Shown: one piece after another, positions 16,826-26,768 of the stretch
Layout of the letters: every line of letters begins with the position of its first letter
Numbering within the stretch: position 1 is the first letter of the stretch
NCBI GenBank assembly: GCA_000169995.1
Contig: AAZW01000008.1
Location: forward strand, 62,001 to 126,000
DNA from: Vibrionales bacterium SWAT-3
GTDB taxonomy: Bacteria; Pseudomonadota; Gammaproteobacteria; Enterobacterales; Vibrionaceae
Direction: 5' to 3'
Length of the DNA: 64,000 bases
The notes under the pieces: model-generated
What the model was told of the DNA's origin: nothing
The model's database searches: none
Seen by the model: the letters and a program-made list of their open reading frames with translations, nothing else
Made by a program: the position numbers and the translations under genes

Positions 16826-17779
16826 ATGGAAAAACTAAAACAACAATTCCTTGAGGTTTCCGATGCGCTTGAGCTCGGAAACCCAGCCATTATTGAAAAA
16901 GATTACTGGGTCGTCGCCTTACTTAGCGAATTAGCGAAGGTGTCGCCTGTGTATCATCAAATGGTTTTTTCTGGGGGGACTGCGCTAGCCAAGTCAAACG
17001 TTAAAATCCTGAGAATGTCAGAAGATGTGGATATAAAGCTCATTCCCCATCAAGAATTTGGTGAGCTGAGTCGCGGCCAAAAGAAAGCCGCCCGTAAGAC
17101 ATGCATTCACGAGATTGAAATGGCGATCACTCAAACAGAGCGATTTACCGTTGAGTCGCGTCTCGTTCGTGATGAATATCGCTATGTCGCGTTTGAACTC
17201 AGATACCCGCAGCAGTTTAGCCAAGCGCCATGTCTTCGCCCCATCATTAAACTTGAGTTAATAGAGACGATCCCCTTACTCGATGTAGAACCACGGCCGA
17301 TCCAATCATTGGTAACGGAACTGTATCGACAGCCACAAGAAGTAAAAGCGTTTGATTGCGTCTCTATTCAAGCGACCTTGGTGGAGAAAGTGATTTCAAT
17401 GTTGCGCCGTACCATGTCAGTAAAGCGCGATACGCAACGTAAGGACGATGCCACGCTTGTACGCCACATCTATGATGTTTACTGCATTCTAAAGACCGAA
17501 GCACAATTAGAAAACTTCGACCTTACAGCAATGACAGCGTTATTTAACACGGTATTGAAGGAAGATATCGATCGCTTTGGTAATCAACACACTGAGTTTG
17601 TTGCTAACCCTAAACAAGAGCTACAGCTCGGGCTAAAAGAACTTGAAGATAACCCAGTTTTTCGCCAGCGCTTTCAGGACTTTGTTACCCCTATGGTGTT
17701 TAACACCGAGCCTCATGATTTTGATACCTGCTTCGCCTCGTTTAAACGCATTGCGCAGTCGTTAATTAAAACAATCTAA
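16826..17779 (+). CDS. AbiEii-type nucleotidyltransferase toxin
   Basis: The protein has 317 residues. The nucleotidyltransferase core is seen as IIEKDYWVVALLSEL, VFSGGTALAK (GG[S/T] motif) and RMSEDVDIKL (Asp-x-Asp metal ligands). A downstream conserved VEKVISMLRR helix and the segment TLVRHIYDVYCIL are typical of AbiEii/AbiGii toxins. In the family these enzymes add nucleotides, shown for relatives to be on tRNA, halting growth on phage infection. Its start is coupled to the antitoxin (one-base gap). The pair opens a defence island followed directly by a type I restriction system. Confidence 0.85.
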   Translation: MEKLKQQFLEVSDALELGNPAIIEKDYWVVALLSELAKVSPVYHQMVFSGGTALAKSNVKILRMSEDVDIKLIPHQEFGELSRGQKKAARKTCIHEIEMAITQTERFTVESRLVRDEYRYVAFELRYPQQFSQAPCLRPIIKLELIETIPLLDVEPRPIQSLVTELYRQPQEVKAFDCVSIQATLVEKVISMLRRTMSVKRDTQRKDDATLVRHIYDVYCILKTEAQLENFDLTAMTALFNTVLKEDIDRFGNQHTEFVANPKQELQLGLKELEDNPVFRQRFQDFVTPMVFNTEPHDFDTCFASFKRIAQSLIKTI

Positions 17780-17797
17780 CCGATTTGAGAACCACTC

Positions 17798-19345
17798 ATG
17801 CCACACACTAAAATCAATCAAGATCCGCTATACCAAGAACAAGTCAACAAAGCCGTTTGGGCTGCCTGTGACACCTTCCGTGGCACTGTTGATCCATCCA
17901 TTTACAAAGACTTCATCCTGACCATGCTGTTCTTGAAATACATATCTGACGTACACCAAGACAAGTTTGATGAGCTATCAAAGCAGTTCAATGGTAACGA
18001 GCAGATGATCACTGCGATGATGTCGAAACAGTCTTTCAAAATTCCGACTGGTTCAACATTCTGGGACTTATACGAATCTCGCCATGAAGCAGGTAACGGT
18101 TCTCGCATCGACCAAGCCCTACACGCGATTGAAGAAGCCAACGGCACTAAGCTAAAGAACGTATTCCAAGACATCAGTTTTAACACCGACAAACTCGGTG
18201 ATGAAAAGCAGAAGAACGATATCCTGCGCCACCTATTAGAAGACTTTGGTAAAGACACGCTAAACCTGCGCCCAAGCCGTGTGGGTTCGCTGGACGTAAT
18301 TGGTAACGCATACGAATACCTAATCAAACATTTTGCGGCTGGTAGCGGCAAATCGGCGGGTGAGTTCTATACCCCGCCAGAGGTATCAGACCTACTCTCG
18401 ATTATCCTAGAGCCACAACAAGGCGATAGCATCTGTGACCCTGCATGTGGTTCAGGCTCACTATTGATGAAGTGTGGTAAGCAAGTACAAAAAAACTTTG
18501 CTGGTTCTAAGCAGTACGCGCTGTTCGGTCAAGAAGCGATTGGTTCAACGTGGTCACTGGCGAAGATGAACATGTTCCTGCACGGTGAAGACAACCACCG
18601 CATTGAGTGGGGCGATACTATTCGCAACCCAAAGCTACAAGACAAAGAAGGCGGTCTGCTGCACTTTGATGTGGTAACGGCAAACCCTCCATTCTCGTTA
18701 GATAAATGGGGCTTTGAGGATGCAGGTAACGATCATTTTGGTCGCTTCCGTCGTGGTATCCCACCGAAGATCAAAGGTGACTATGCGTTTATCTCACACA
18801 TGATTGAAACGCTTAAACCCGCTTCTCAAGGTAAAAAGGGCGGTCGCATGGGTGTGGTTGTGCCTCATGGTGTGCTATTCCGCGCATCAAGTGAAGGTAA
18901 AATTCGTAAGCAGCTGATTGATGAAAACCTATTAGATACAGTGATTGGTCTACCTGAAAAGCTGTTTTTTGGTACAGGTATCCCTGCTGCGATTCTTATC
19001 TTCAAAAAGCAAAAAGACGATAACAAGGTACTGTTCATTGATGCCTCTCGTGAATTCAAGTCTGGTAAGAACCAGAACCAGCTTACGCCTGAGAACATCC
19101 AGAAGATTGTCGATACCTACAAGGCGCGTGAAACTACCGATAAATACTCATACCTAGCTTCGCTAGAAGAAGTTGCCGAGAACGATTACAACCTCAATAT
19201 CCCTCGTTATGTGGATACCTTCGAGGAAGAAGAAGAGATTGATTTGGCTACGGTTCGCAATGAACGTTTAGCTCTGCAAAATAAACTGGCTGACCTTGAA
19301 GGTGAAATGGCAGGTTATCTAGAGGAGTTGGGTTATGGTGCCTAA
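17798..19345 (+). CDS. hsdM: type I restriction-modification methylase subunit
   Basis: The protein has 515 residues, usual for HsdM. The N-terminal helical domain (residues ~10-170) includes FILTMLFLKYISDVHQDKF. The methyltransferase motifs are SAGEFYTPPEV, DPACGSGSLLMK (AdoMet site, motif I) and VVTANPPFSLDKWG (catalytic NPPF, N6-adenine). A predicted coiled segment ends the protein. It acts with HsdS to methylate the recognition site and with HsdR to restrict. It starts 18 bases after the toxin gene and overlaps hsdS by 11 bases. Confidence 0.95.
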   Translation: MPHTKINQDPLYQEQVNKAVWAACDTFRGTVDPSIYKDFILTMLFLKYISDVHQDKFDELSKQFNGNEQMITAMMSKQSFKIPTGSTFWDLYESRHEAGNGSRIDQALHAIEEANGTKLKNVFQDISFNTDKLGDEKQKNDILRHLLEDFGKDTLNLRPSRVGSLDVIGNAYEYLIKHFAAGSGKSAGEFYTPPEVSDLLSIILEPQQGDSICDPACGSGSLLMKCGKQVQKNFAGSKQYALFGQEAIGSTWSLAKMNMFLHGEDNHRIEWGDTIRNPKLQDKEGGLLHFDVVTANPPFSLDKWGFEDAGNDHFGRFRRGIPPKIKGDYAFISHMIETLKPASQGKKGGRMGVVVPHGVLFRASSEGKIRKQLIDENLLDTVIGLPEKLFFGTGIPAAILIFKKQKDDNKVLFIDASREFKSGKNQNQLTPENIQKIVDTYKARETTDKYSYLASLEEVAENDYNLNIPRYVDTFEEEEEIDLATVRNERLALQNKLADLEGEMAGYLEELGYGA

Positions 19346-20570
19346 TGGTTGGGAAGAAAAGTCGCTTAAAGATATATGTAAAAAAACAATATCTTATGGC
19401 ATCGTTCAAACAGGTGAAAATATTGAAAATGGTGTTCCTTGTGTAAGGGTTGTCGACCTATCAAAGAATACCTTAAACCCTGTCGAAATGATCAAGACAT
19501 CTGACAAAATCCATCAATCTTACAAAAAGACAATTCTATGTGAAGGTGAGTTGATGATGGCTTTAAGAGGTGAAATTGGTTTAGTAAAAAAAGTTACACC
19601 TGAACTTGTAGGTGCCAACATCACGAGAGGGCTTGCTCGTCTTTCACCGATAAAAAGTGTCGACAGTGATTATTTATTATGGACGCTTCGTTCAAATAAA
19701 ATTAAGAACGAATTATCGAGAAAATCTGGTGGTTCAGCTCTTCAAGAGATAGCATTAGGTTCTCTTCGCAAAGTTGTTTTGCCAATTCCACCACTCCCAG
19801 AACAACGTAAAATCGCCCAAATCCTTTCCACATGGGATCGCGGTATTGCAACCACTGAAAAGCTGATTGAAACCAGTAAGCAACAGAAAAAAGCTCTGAT
19901 GCAACAGCTTTTGACGGGTAAGAAGCGTTTGGTTAACCCTGAAACGGGTAAGGCGTTTGAGGGGGAGTGGGAGCGTCACTCTATGTCCGATCTAGTATTT
20001 ATCGATAGAAAGTCTCTTGGCAAAAAAACACCAGATGATTTTGAATTTCAATACATTTCATTGTCTGATGTCGCTGTTGGTTCTATTTCAAAAGAGCTGG
20101 AAGTACATAAGTTTGCAAGTGCCCCATCTCGTGCACGACGAGTCATACAAGAAGGCGATATCTTACTCTCTACTGTTCGCCCTAACTTAAAAGGGTTTGC
20201 CAAGGTATCTGAAAAGCATGCCGATTGCATAGCTTCAACTGGTTTTTCTGTACTGACCCCTAAAAAGCGTGTAAGTGGAGATTACATTCATCAATATATT
20301 TTTAGCTCTCATGTAACTGGTCAGATTGACAGCTTGGTTGTGGGTTCCAACTATCCTGCGATCAATTCATCTGATGTTGCTGGTTTAAAAGTGTATTGTC
20401 CGACTTACGAAGAACAACAAAAAATCGCCTCAGTCTTAACCGCTGCCGATAAAGAGATCGAAGTGCTCGAAGCCAAACTTGCTCACTTTAAGCAAGAGAA
20501 AAAGGCACTAATGCAGCAGTTGTTGACGGGTAATCGCCGTGTAAAAGTGGATGAAGAAGTTGCGGCGTAA
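19335..20570 (+). CDS. hsdS: type I restriction-modification specificity subunit
   Basis: The protein has 411 residues with two target-recognition domains (~1-150 and ~210-350). Each is followed by a long helix: PPLPEQRKIAQILSTWDRGI and then EEQQKIASVLTAADKEIEVL. Each conserved helix ends with nearly the same sequence, KALMQQLLTGKKR and KALMQQLLTGNRR. These repeats set the spacing of the bipartite DNA target and are the usual place for recombination that swaps specificity. The recognition sequence cannot be predicted. The start overlaps hsdM. Confidence 0.93.
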   Translation: MVPNGWEEKSLKDICKKTISYGIVQTGENIENGVPCVRVVDLSKNTLNPVEMIKTSDKIHQSYKKTILCEGELMMALRGEIGLVKKVTPELVGANITRGLARLSPIKSVDSDYLLWTLRSNKIKNELSRKSGGSALQEIALGSLRKVVLPIPPLPEQRKIAQILSTWDRGIATTEKLIETSKQQKKALMQQLLTGKKRLVNPETGKAFEGEWERHSMSDLVFIDRKSLGKKTPDDFEFQYISLSDVAVGSISKELEVHKFASAPSRARRVIQEGDILLSTVRPNLKGFAKVSEKHADCIASTGFSVLTPKKRVSGDYIHQYIFSSHVTGQIDSLVVGSNYPAINSSDVAGLKVYCPTYEEQQKIASVLTAADKEIEVLEAKLAHFKQEKKALMQQLLTGNRRVKVDEEVAA

Positions 20571-20591
20571 CGCATCTATTAACTCTCGACC

Positions 20592-20618
20592 AATGAGTGA
20601 CGCAGTGCGCCACTCATT
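20592..20618. repeat. Intercistronic hairpin between hsdS and DUF6933-like gene
   Basis: AATGAGTG / CACTCATT perfect arms, 11-base loop. There is no U-run, so it is more likely a processing or partial-termination hairpin inside the operon. Confidence 0.45.
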
Positions 20619-20648
20619 ATTGCCGCTATCAAAACTAGGTATTACACA

Positions 20649-21506
20649 ATGTTAGTGTTTAACTGCACCAAAGCCGCTGCGGACTTTTTCACCTTAAAGC
20701 GCAATGGCAAAAAAATCTCTCCTTTAGAAGCGCCACCGACGGATTCTGTAAGTGGCTCTGAGGTCGCGAATGTGTTGAATGCCCCTACAGTCCCCATCAG
20801 TGCTTGGCTGGTTCATGAGGTAAACGTTCAGCGCAAAAAGGTGCTAATTGCCATGCATGTCGAAACCCGCTACGCCATGGTGTTTGTTGGCATTCAAAAA
20901 GGGGATTGGCTCGAGTTTACTAATCAGCTACTTGAAAGACTGTTTAACAACATGCAGTTTTTTGGTGAAGAGTTCGAGATGTGCGATGAAGAGAGCTTTG
21001 AAGAGATGTTTAATGAGTTCATCAAACTTCATCCTAAGCCTTACTTTTGTCAACGCGGTGACCGCAGCGTGCAAAGCCACATTAATGATGTCGCTTGGCA
21101 GTTTGAAGACCGAGCTTATCAAATTGGTTCTCTACCAGACGGCCACGAAGAGTGCGCCAGCTTTGATGAGTGGATTAACAGTTTGATTCGCTCGACCAAA
21201 CAAAAGAAAGACTACTTTCACCCTGACGAAGAGATGTTCCTTGACTGGATGCAGACCTACAGCGAATTGGGCGACAACGAGGACAAGCTCATTCGCCAGT
21301 TATTTGGATCTCTGCGCCGACAGATGATGCACGCCGAAATGGTTAAGCGCGGCATTCCAGATGATGGCTACTTTGATGAAATGAATGATCTACTTAACCA
21401 AGCGATCAATAAATACAACGAAGAGGTTACCCCTGATAAGTTAAACGAAGTGACACCAGATAACGTCATCGACTTCAATCAGGCAAAAAAACGTAAACTA
21501 CATTAA
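20649..21506 (+). CDS. DUF6933-like protein inside the type I RM operon
   Basis: This 285-residue protein is encoded between hsdS and hsdR. Residues ~1-110 resemble DUF6933: it begins MLVFNCTKAAADFF and has a central strand pair (AWLVHEVNVQRKKVLIAMHV, ETRYAMVFVGIQKGDW). Residues ~110-240 are helical and acidic, and the C-terminus (VIDFNQAKKRKLH) is basic. No catalytic motif is obvious. Its position between the specificity and nuclease subunits, in the same direction with short gaps, suggests an accessory to the restriction complex or an independent anti-phage factor. The function is unknown. Confidence 0.72.
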   Translation: MLVFNCTKAAADFFTLKRNGKKISPLEAPPTDSVSGSEVANVLNAPTVPISAWLVHEVNVQRKKVLIAMHVETRYAMVFVGIQKGDWLEFTNQLLERLFNNMQFFGEEFEMCDEESFEEMFNEFIKLHPKPYFCQRGDRSVQSHINDVAWQFEDRAYQIGSLPDGHEECASFDEWINSLIRSTKQKKDYFHPDEEMFLDWMQTYSELGDNEDKLIRQLFGSLRRQMMHAEMVKRGIPDDGYFDEMNDLLNQAINKYNEEVTPDKLNEVTPDNVIDFNQAKKRKLH

Positions 21507-21553
21507 AAAATATAGATAACTAAAACAAAAACGAATCGATAATAAGGGCAACA

Positions 21554-24500
21554 ATGTCAGGCAACTTACCCAATTTCCGTGAAGAGCAAAGCGCGAAGAT
21601 CCCCGCGTTAACCTTACTCACCAATCTCGGCTATCAGTTCATTCCACCAAGTGAATGTGTGATTAAGCGTGGCAACCTCTCTACGGTTATTTTGCCTGAT
21701 GTACTGCGTGATGTGCTCAAACACAAAACCTACTCGTTTATGGGGAAAGATCACTTGCTATCAGAAGCGGCTATCGACAAAATCGTCCACGAGCTAGCTA
21801 ATCCTGCCATGAATGAAGGGCTGAAAACGGCGAATGAAAAATTGTATAACGCTCTGACGTATGGCATTGGCGTAACCGAGTTTGTTCATGGTAAAAAAGC
21901 CAACCCAACAATCAATGTCATTGATTGGCAAAACCCAGATAACAACCAATTTCACTTTACCGAAGAGTTCGAGGTGGAAAATAGCCACGGTACTAAACAC
22001 TTCATCCCAGATATTGTTTGTTTTGTAAATGGCTTACCTTGGGTGGTTATTGAGGCCAAGCGCCCAGATTCTTCAACGGTAGGTAAACCGACGATTGAAG
22101 AAGGTGTATCCCAAACTATCCGCAACCAAAAGCAAGACTATATCCCGCAATTATTTGCTTACAGCCAATTGGTCATGTCAATCAATGGGCACAAAGGCTT
22201 ATACGGTACGTGTGGTACACCAAGCAAGTTCTGGGCGAAGTGGAAAGAAGAAGAGATCACCGAAGCCACATTCGCGCGTCTTAAAAACGCACCGCTTTCT
22301 CCAGCGCAGCTCGATAAGCTATTTGCTCACCGTCCAGCCAAAGTTCGTGATGAATACCTATCGCTGATTGCAGGCGGTGATTTGATGGTGACAGACCAAG
22401 ACCGTTTATTGGTATCGCTACTTTGTCATGATCGTCTATTGGAAATGACCCAACTCTTTACCTTGTTCGATAAAAAAGCAGGCAAAATCGTTGCTCGTTA
22501 TCAGCAGGTATTTGGTATTAAAGCCCTGATCGAACGTGTCACCTCTTTTGATGAGCAAGGCGCTCGAAACGGCGGTGTTATTTGGCATACTACTGGCTCA
22601 GGTAAATCTTTTACCATGGTGTTCTTATCTAAAGCGCTGATTTGGATTAAAGAACTCGCCAAGTGTCGTGTAGTGGTCGTGACTGACCGTGTTGACTTAG
22701 AAGACCAACTAGCGAGTACCTTTGCCTCTGGTGGTGCACTGTCTGAAAAAGATCGTAAAACTGCCATGGCTACAACAGGTAGACGTCTTGCAGAACAAAT
22801 TGGTAAAGGTAATGAGCGTATTATCTTCTCCATCATCAACAAATTTGGCACCGCAATTGAATTGCCAGAGTGTTATAACGACAGCCCAGATATGATTGTG
22901 CTCGTTGATGAAGGCCACCGCAGCCAAAACGGTGAAAACAACATTCGTATGCAGCAAGCCTTACCAAAAGCGGCTTATATCGGCTTTACAGGGACACCGC
23001 TGCTGCAAGACGATAAGACTGAAAACAAGTTCGGTAAAATCATCCACTCATACACCATGCAACAAGCGGTGGAAGACAAAACCGTTACCCCGCTGCTGTA
23101 CGAAGAACGTGTGCCTGAGCTAAGTACCAACGACAAAGCGCTCGATGCATGGTTTGATCGCATCACTGATAAGCTCACCGAAAAACAACGCACGGACTTG
23201 AAGAAAAAGTTTGCTCAAAAAGGTCAAATCTATCAAACCGAAGGTCGTATCGAGCTTATCGCTCACGACATTTCTGACCATTTCCAAAACTTTAAGCGCC
23301 AAGGTTTAAAAGGTCAGCTTGCTTGTGACTCAAAAGCCTCTGCTATCCAATATAAGAAGCTTCTCGACCAAATTGGCAAGGTGAGTTCAGTTGTTGCCAT
23401 GTCACCGCCAGATACACGCGAAGGACACGATACAGTTGATGGAGAAAGCAAGGATGTGGTTCAGAATTGGTGGAAAGAGAACGTACTGGACTCAGACTTT
23501 GGACAAGATGAAAAAGCCTACACTAAGCATATCATTGACGAATTCGGTAAAGAGGACGGCCCCGACTTAATGATCGTGGTCGATAAACTTCTAACGGGCT
23601 TTGATGAACCAAAGAACACCGTACTTTACATCGATAAGCCGCTCAAGCAGCACAACCTTATACAAGCCATTGCTCGCGTGAATCGTCTACACCAGAAGAA
23701 AGAGTTTGGTTACCTCATCGACTACCGAGGCATCTTAAAAGAGTTAGATGCCACCATCGCTGATTACCAAGATTTGGCTGAGCGTACCCAAGGTGGCTTT
23801 GATATTGACGACCTTAAAGGCTTATACAGTCGCATGGACACGGAATATAAGAAGCTGCCAGCGCTATACAGTGAACTCTGGGCATTTTTTATTGATGTAA
23901 AAAACACACAAGATCCGCAAGCAATGGCACGGGTATTTGCGCCGAACATAGAATATGTCGATGGTCAGCCTACCGATTTAAACCTAAAGAAACGCCAAGA
24001 TTTTTATAGCACACTCACTGCGTTTGCTAATTGCTTAAAAGTCGCCCTGCAATCTGCCACCTACTTTGAAGACAAGAGCTTTGATGATAAACGTCAGGTT
24101 TATAAAGACACGCTAAAAAGCATGACATCGCTACGCCAAGTTGTCCGTCAGGATGCCGAAGAAACCATTGATTATGACGAGTATGCTGAGAGTATTCGCA
24201 CCATGTTAGACAAGCACATCGGTGGCGTTGAGATCCAAGAATCTAAAGGGGTTTATCTGGTTGGCAACATGGGTAAGGATATAAAACCAGAAGAGCTAAG
24301 TGACGATGAAGCTCGTAACAAGAAAGATGCGATCACTGGTCGTGTCACTAAGATGATTGAGCAAGACCTTGCCGACGACCCTTACGCTCAAGAGTATTTC
24401 TCGAAGCTACTTAAGCAAGCGATTCAGCAAGCAAAAGAGATGTTTGATGCACCTGTTAAGCAATATCTCCTATTTGCTGATTTTGAAGAGCAAGTGAAAG

Positions 24501-24832
24501 AGCGCAAAGTCGAAGGGTTACCAACCGATCGCTTCGCAGAGCTAGATCCAAAAATTAAGCGTCATGTACAAGCTTACTTTGGACTGTTCTTAAAGCATGG
24601 CGCTGAAGGTCAAGGTCTTACTGAAGATGAATGCTTCAACTATGCAGTAGAGATTGACGAGAAAGTGCGTAAAGCGGTGGCTGAGTTTTCAATCAATCCA
24701 TCAGAGATTGAAAACCAGATCACTCTAGAGGTACTTCCGTTGCTGTTTGCCGATTTAGGCGTCGATAAAGCGCAAGTCATTGCCGAAGAAGTCGTGCAAA
24801 TCACCCGCTTGGGTTTAGCAGGTCACCAGTAA
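21554..24832 (+). CDS. hsdR: type I restriction endonuclease / translocase subunit
   Basis: The protein has 1092 residues. The N-terminal nuclease domain carries IPDIVCFVNGLPWVVIEAKRP (Asp ... Glu-x-Lys). The SF2 motor has Walker A HTTGSGKSFTM, the DEGH box (VDEGHRSQNGENN), FTGTPLL (motif III) and, in the second RecA-like domain, VDKLLTGFDEPKNTVLY and QAIARVNR (motif VI). The C-terminal ~300 residues are helical and bind the methylase. It translocates DNA from unmethylated sites and cuts at a distance. It overlaps the next gene by one base (TAATG). Confidence 0.95.
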   Translation: MSGNLPNFREEQSAKIPALTLLTNLGYQFIPPSECVIKRGNLSTVILPDVLRDVLKHKTYSFMGKDHLLSEAAIDKIVHELANPAMNEGLKTANEKLYNALTYGIGVTEFVHGKKANPTINVIDWQNPDNNQFHFTEEFEVENSHGTKHFIPDIVCFVNGLPWVVIEAKRPDSSTVGKPTIEEGVSQTIRNQKQDYIPQLFAYSQLVMSINGHKGLYGTCGTPSKFWAKWKEEEITEATFARLKNAPLSPAQLDKLFAHRPAKVRDEYLSLIAGGDLMVTDQDRLLVSLLCHDRLLEMTQLFTLFDKKAGKIVARYQQVFGIKALIERVTSFDEQGARNGGVIWHTTGSGKSFTMVFLSKALIWIKELAKCRVVVVTDRVDLEDQLASTFASGGALSEKDRKTAMATTGRRLAEQIGKGNERIIFSIINKFGTAIELPECYNDSPDMIVLVDEGHRSQNGENNIRMQQALPKAAYIGFTGTPLLQDDKTENKFGKIIHSYTMQQAVEDKTVTPLLYEERVPELSTNDKALDAWFDRITDKLTEKQRTDLKKKFAQKGQIYQTEGRIELIAHDISDHFQNFKRQGLKGQLACDSKASAIQYKKLLDQIGKVSSVVAMSPPDTREGHDTVDGESKDVVQNWWKENVLDSDFGQDEKAYTKHIIDEFGKEDGPDLMIVVDKLLTGFDEPKNTVLYIDKPLKQHNLIQAIARVNRLHQKKEFGYLIDYRGILKELDATIADYQDLAERTQGGFDIDDLKGLYSRMDTEYKKLPALYSELWAFFIDVKNTQDPQAMARVFAPNIEYVDGQPTDLNLKKRQDFYSTLTAFANCLKVALQSATYFEDKSFDDKRQVYKDTLKSMTSLRQVVRQDAEETIDYDEYAESIRTMLDKHIGGVEIQESKGVYLVGNMGKDIKPEELSDDEARNKKDAITGRVTKMIEQDLADDPYAQEYFSKLLKQAIQQAKEMFDAPVKQYLLFADFEEQVKERKVEGLPTDRFAELDPKIKRHVQAYFGLFLKHGAEGQGLTEDECFNYAVEIDEKVRKAVAEFSINPSEIENQITLEVLPLLFADLGVDKAQVIAEEVVQITRLGLAGHQ

Positions 24833-25608
24833 TGGCTTCAACGGTCTCTGACGAACGTAACAAAGAGGAATACAGCTTCATCTATGGCGATGAGGCTGTG
24901 AGCTATGAGGTGCTGCGTAAGCCTATCAAACAAGGAAAAAAGCGAAGTATTACCATCAAGGTGCAACCCAACTGTGATGTCACAGTTAGTACCCCAGAAG
25001 ACGCTGAGCTTGAGGACATTCACCAAGCGGTAATGAAACGTGCCAAGTGGATTTATGATGCCCTGAAAGAATTTCGAGGTCATTTGGAGTTTGTCCAGCC
25101 TAAATACTACGTCAGCGGTGAGATGCAGTTCTATCTTGGTCGTCGTTATGTGCTGAAGGTAGTAGAAGATGCAGATGCCTTGCCAACGGTAAAAATGACT
25201 CGCGGTAAGTTACTTGTCACCTTGACGAGGTTTAACGATGACAAAGCAGCCATGGTTAAAGCCTTAGTACGTAACTGGTACATGGTTCGTGCGCAGCGTA
25301 TTTTCCATGAGCGTCTATCTGAGTTACTACCTCAAGCGACATGGGTTGATGGTATCCCAAGCTTTCGTGTACTGCCTATGACAAAGCAATGGGGAAGCTG
25401 TTCAGCCAAAGGGAACCTGATGCTCAACCCTCACCTAATTAAAGCGCCTAAAGAGTGCATTGACTACGTGATCCTACATGAGCTTTGCCACATCGCAGAG
25501 CATAACCACAGTGACAAGTTCTGGCGTTTGCTGACCAGTGTGATGCCGCATTGGAAAGAGGTTAAAAGCAAACTAGATGGTATGGCTGAGCTGTATTTGA
25601 ATGAATAA
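24832..25608 (+). CDS. YgjP/SprT-type zinc metallopeptidase in RM operon
   Basis: The protein has 258 residues. The zinc motif is ILHELCHIAEHNHSDKFW (HExxH plus a third His), and QWGSCSAKGNLMLNPHLI precedes it, as in YgjP/DUF45 proteins. The N-terminal half is a beta-rich domain with GKKRSITIKVQPNCDVTVS. The start overlaps the hsdR stop (TAATG), so translation is coupled. YgjP-like peptidases are frequent companions of type I restriction genes. A role in degrading HsdR to avoid self-restriction is possible but is only inference. Confidence 0.85.
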   Translation: MASTVSDERNKEEYSFIYGDEAVSYEVLRKPIKQGKKRSITIKVQPNCDVTVSTPEDAELEDIHQAVMKRAKWIYDALKEFRGHLEFVQPKYYVSGEMQFYLGRRYVLKVVEDADALPTVKMTRGKLLVTLTRFNDDKAAMVKALVRNWYMVRAQRIFHERLSELLPQATWVDGIPSFRVLPMTKQWGSCSAKGNLMLNPHLIKAPKECIDYVILHELCHIAEHNHSDKFWRLLTSVMPHWKEVKSKLDGMAELYLNE

Positions 25609-25616
25609 GAAGAATA

Positions 25617-26549
25617 ATGAGTAAATTATCGCAATCAAAGAAGATAGCACTCTTCCTACAAGATAATCCAAATCAACGATATACCGCAAAAGCGATTGCA
25701 GAAGCGATCACTACACGTTATCCAGAAGATTATGCGGAGAAAAGAGCTAACCCTCGGTTTGAGACAGAGCAAGATTTCATTTCGCAAGTTGTCGCTGAAA
25801 TCGGCGCTCAGAAACAAGGTATTCTAAATCAATCAAACAAGATTAAGTGGCAAGATAAACCACGTCCTAGAGTTTACTGGTTTGATGATGGCACGTTGTT
25901 GGCGAATGATGAATCTTTACCCGAAGAAGAATCATCAGACGAAGCGCCGATAAACAATACGTTGAGTGAGTATGATTTATATCCGATCTTAATGGATTAC
26001 CTAAAGTCAGAGCATCAACTTTATTGCTTACGAATCGATGAAAAGCGTTCTAAGAACAATTTAGGCAGCGGTGGTAATCAGTGGTTACATCCCGATATTG
26101 TCGCGATGGAACCCGTTGCTCAACAATGGCATCAATACGTTAAAAGCTGTGTACTTCAAGGTGGCGGTCAAAGCGTTCGCCTATGGTCATTTGAAGTTAA
26201 GAAAACCCTAACGATGGGCAACGTGCGTAAGTGTTTCTTCCAAGCGGTCAGCAACTCGTCATGGGCTAGCGAGGGCTACTTAGTGGCAACGTCGATTGCT
26301 GATAGTCGTGTTGAGCAAGAACTCCGTATGCTAAGCGCTCTGCATGGCATAGGTGTCATTCTACTTTCTGTAAACAATCCGTCTGAAAGTGAGTTACTGC
26401 TGCCAGCTAAAAAACGCCCTGAGATTGACTGGCAATCTGTTAACCGAATTGTTGAAGAGAACGCAGACTTCAAAGACTTTATCGATTTGGTTTCTAACTA
26501 CTACCACTACCAAACGGGTCGCGTCCGCAGCAAAGATTGGAACCATTAA
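25617..26549 (+). CDS. HrgA-like protein (COG2958 type)
   Basis: The protein has 310 residues. The N-terminal ~85 residues are a helical winged-helix-like module (IALFLQDNPNQRYTAKAIAE). After an acidic linker (EEESSDEAP) comes a C-terminal domain with GGNQWLHPDIVAMEP and VRLWSFEVKKTLTMGNVRK. The spacing of Asp, Glu-x-Lys here resembles a PD-(D/E)xK nuclease fold. It matches the HrgA family first noted next to restriction genes in Helicobacter. It closes the operon and precedes a strong terminator. It may be a nuclease partner or specificity factor of the RM system. Confidence 0.78.
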   Translation: MSKLSQSKKIALFLQDNPNQRYTAKAIAEAITTRYPEDYAEKRANPRFETEQDFISQVVAEIGAQKQGILNQSNKIKWQDKPRPRVYWFDDGTLLANDESLPEEESSDEAPINNTLSEYDLYPILMDYLKSEHQLYCLRIDEKRSKNNLGSGGNQWLHPDIVAMEPVAQQWHQYVKSCVLQGGGQSVRLWSFEVKKTLTMGNVRKCFFQAVSNSSWASEGYLVATSIADSRVEQELRMLSALHGIGVILLSVNNPSESELLLPAKKRPEIDWQSVNRIVEENADFKDFIDLVSNYYHYQTGRVRSKDWNH

Positions 26550-26768
26550 ATCAATAGATTGCATAAGTTAACCGCTATTTATGATGCTTAAATATTCATC
26601 ATTACTAGGTTTTAATACATCCAACATGTAATAGCAACGAAATAACTAGAGCTTTTGATCTAGCTAATAATTGTCCAATTATCATTTTTAGCGACAGTTG
26701 CCCCGTTTAATCTAATTGCATATGTTGGCTATGTATAACATTCTTGTTATTTAAGCCACTTATACATG

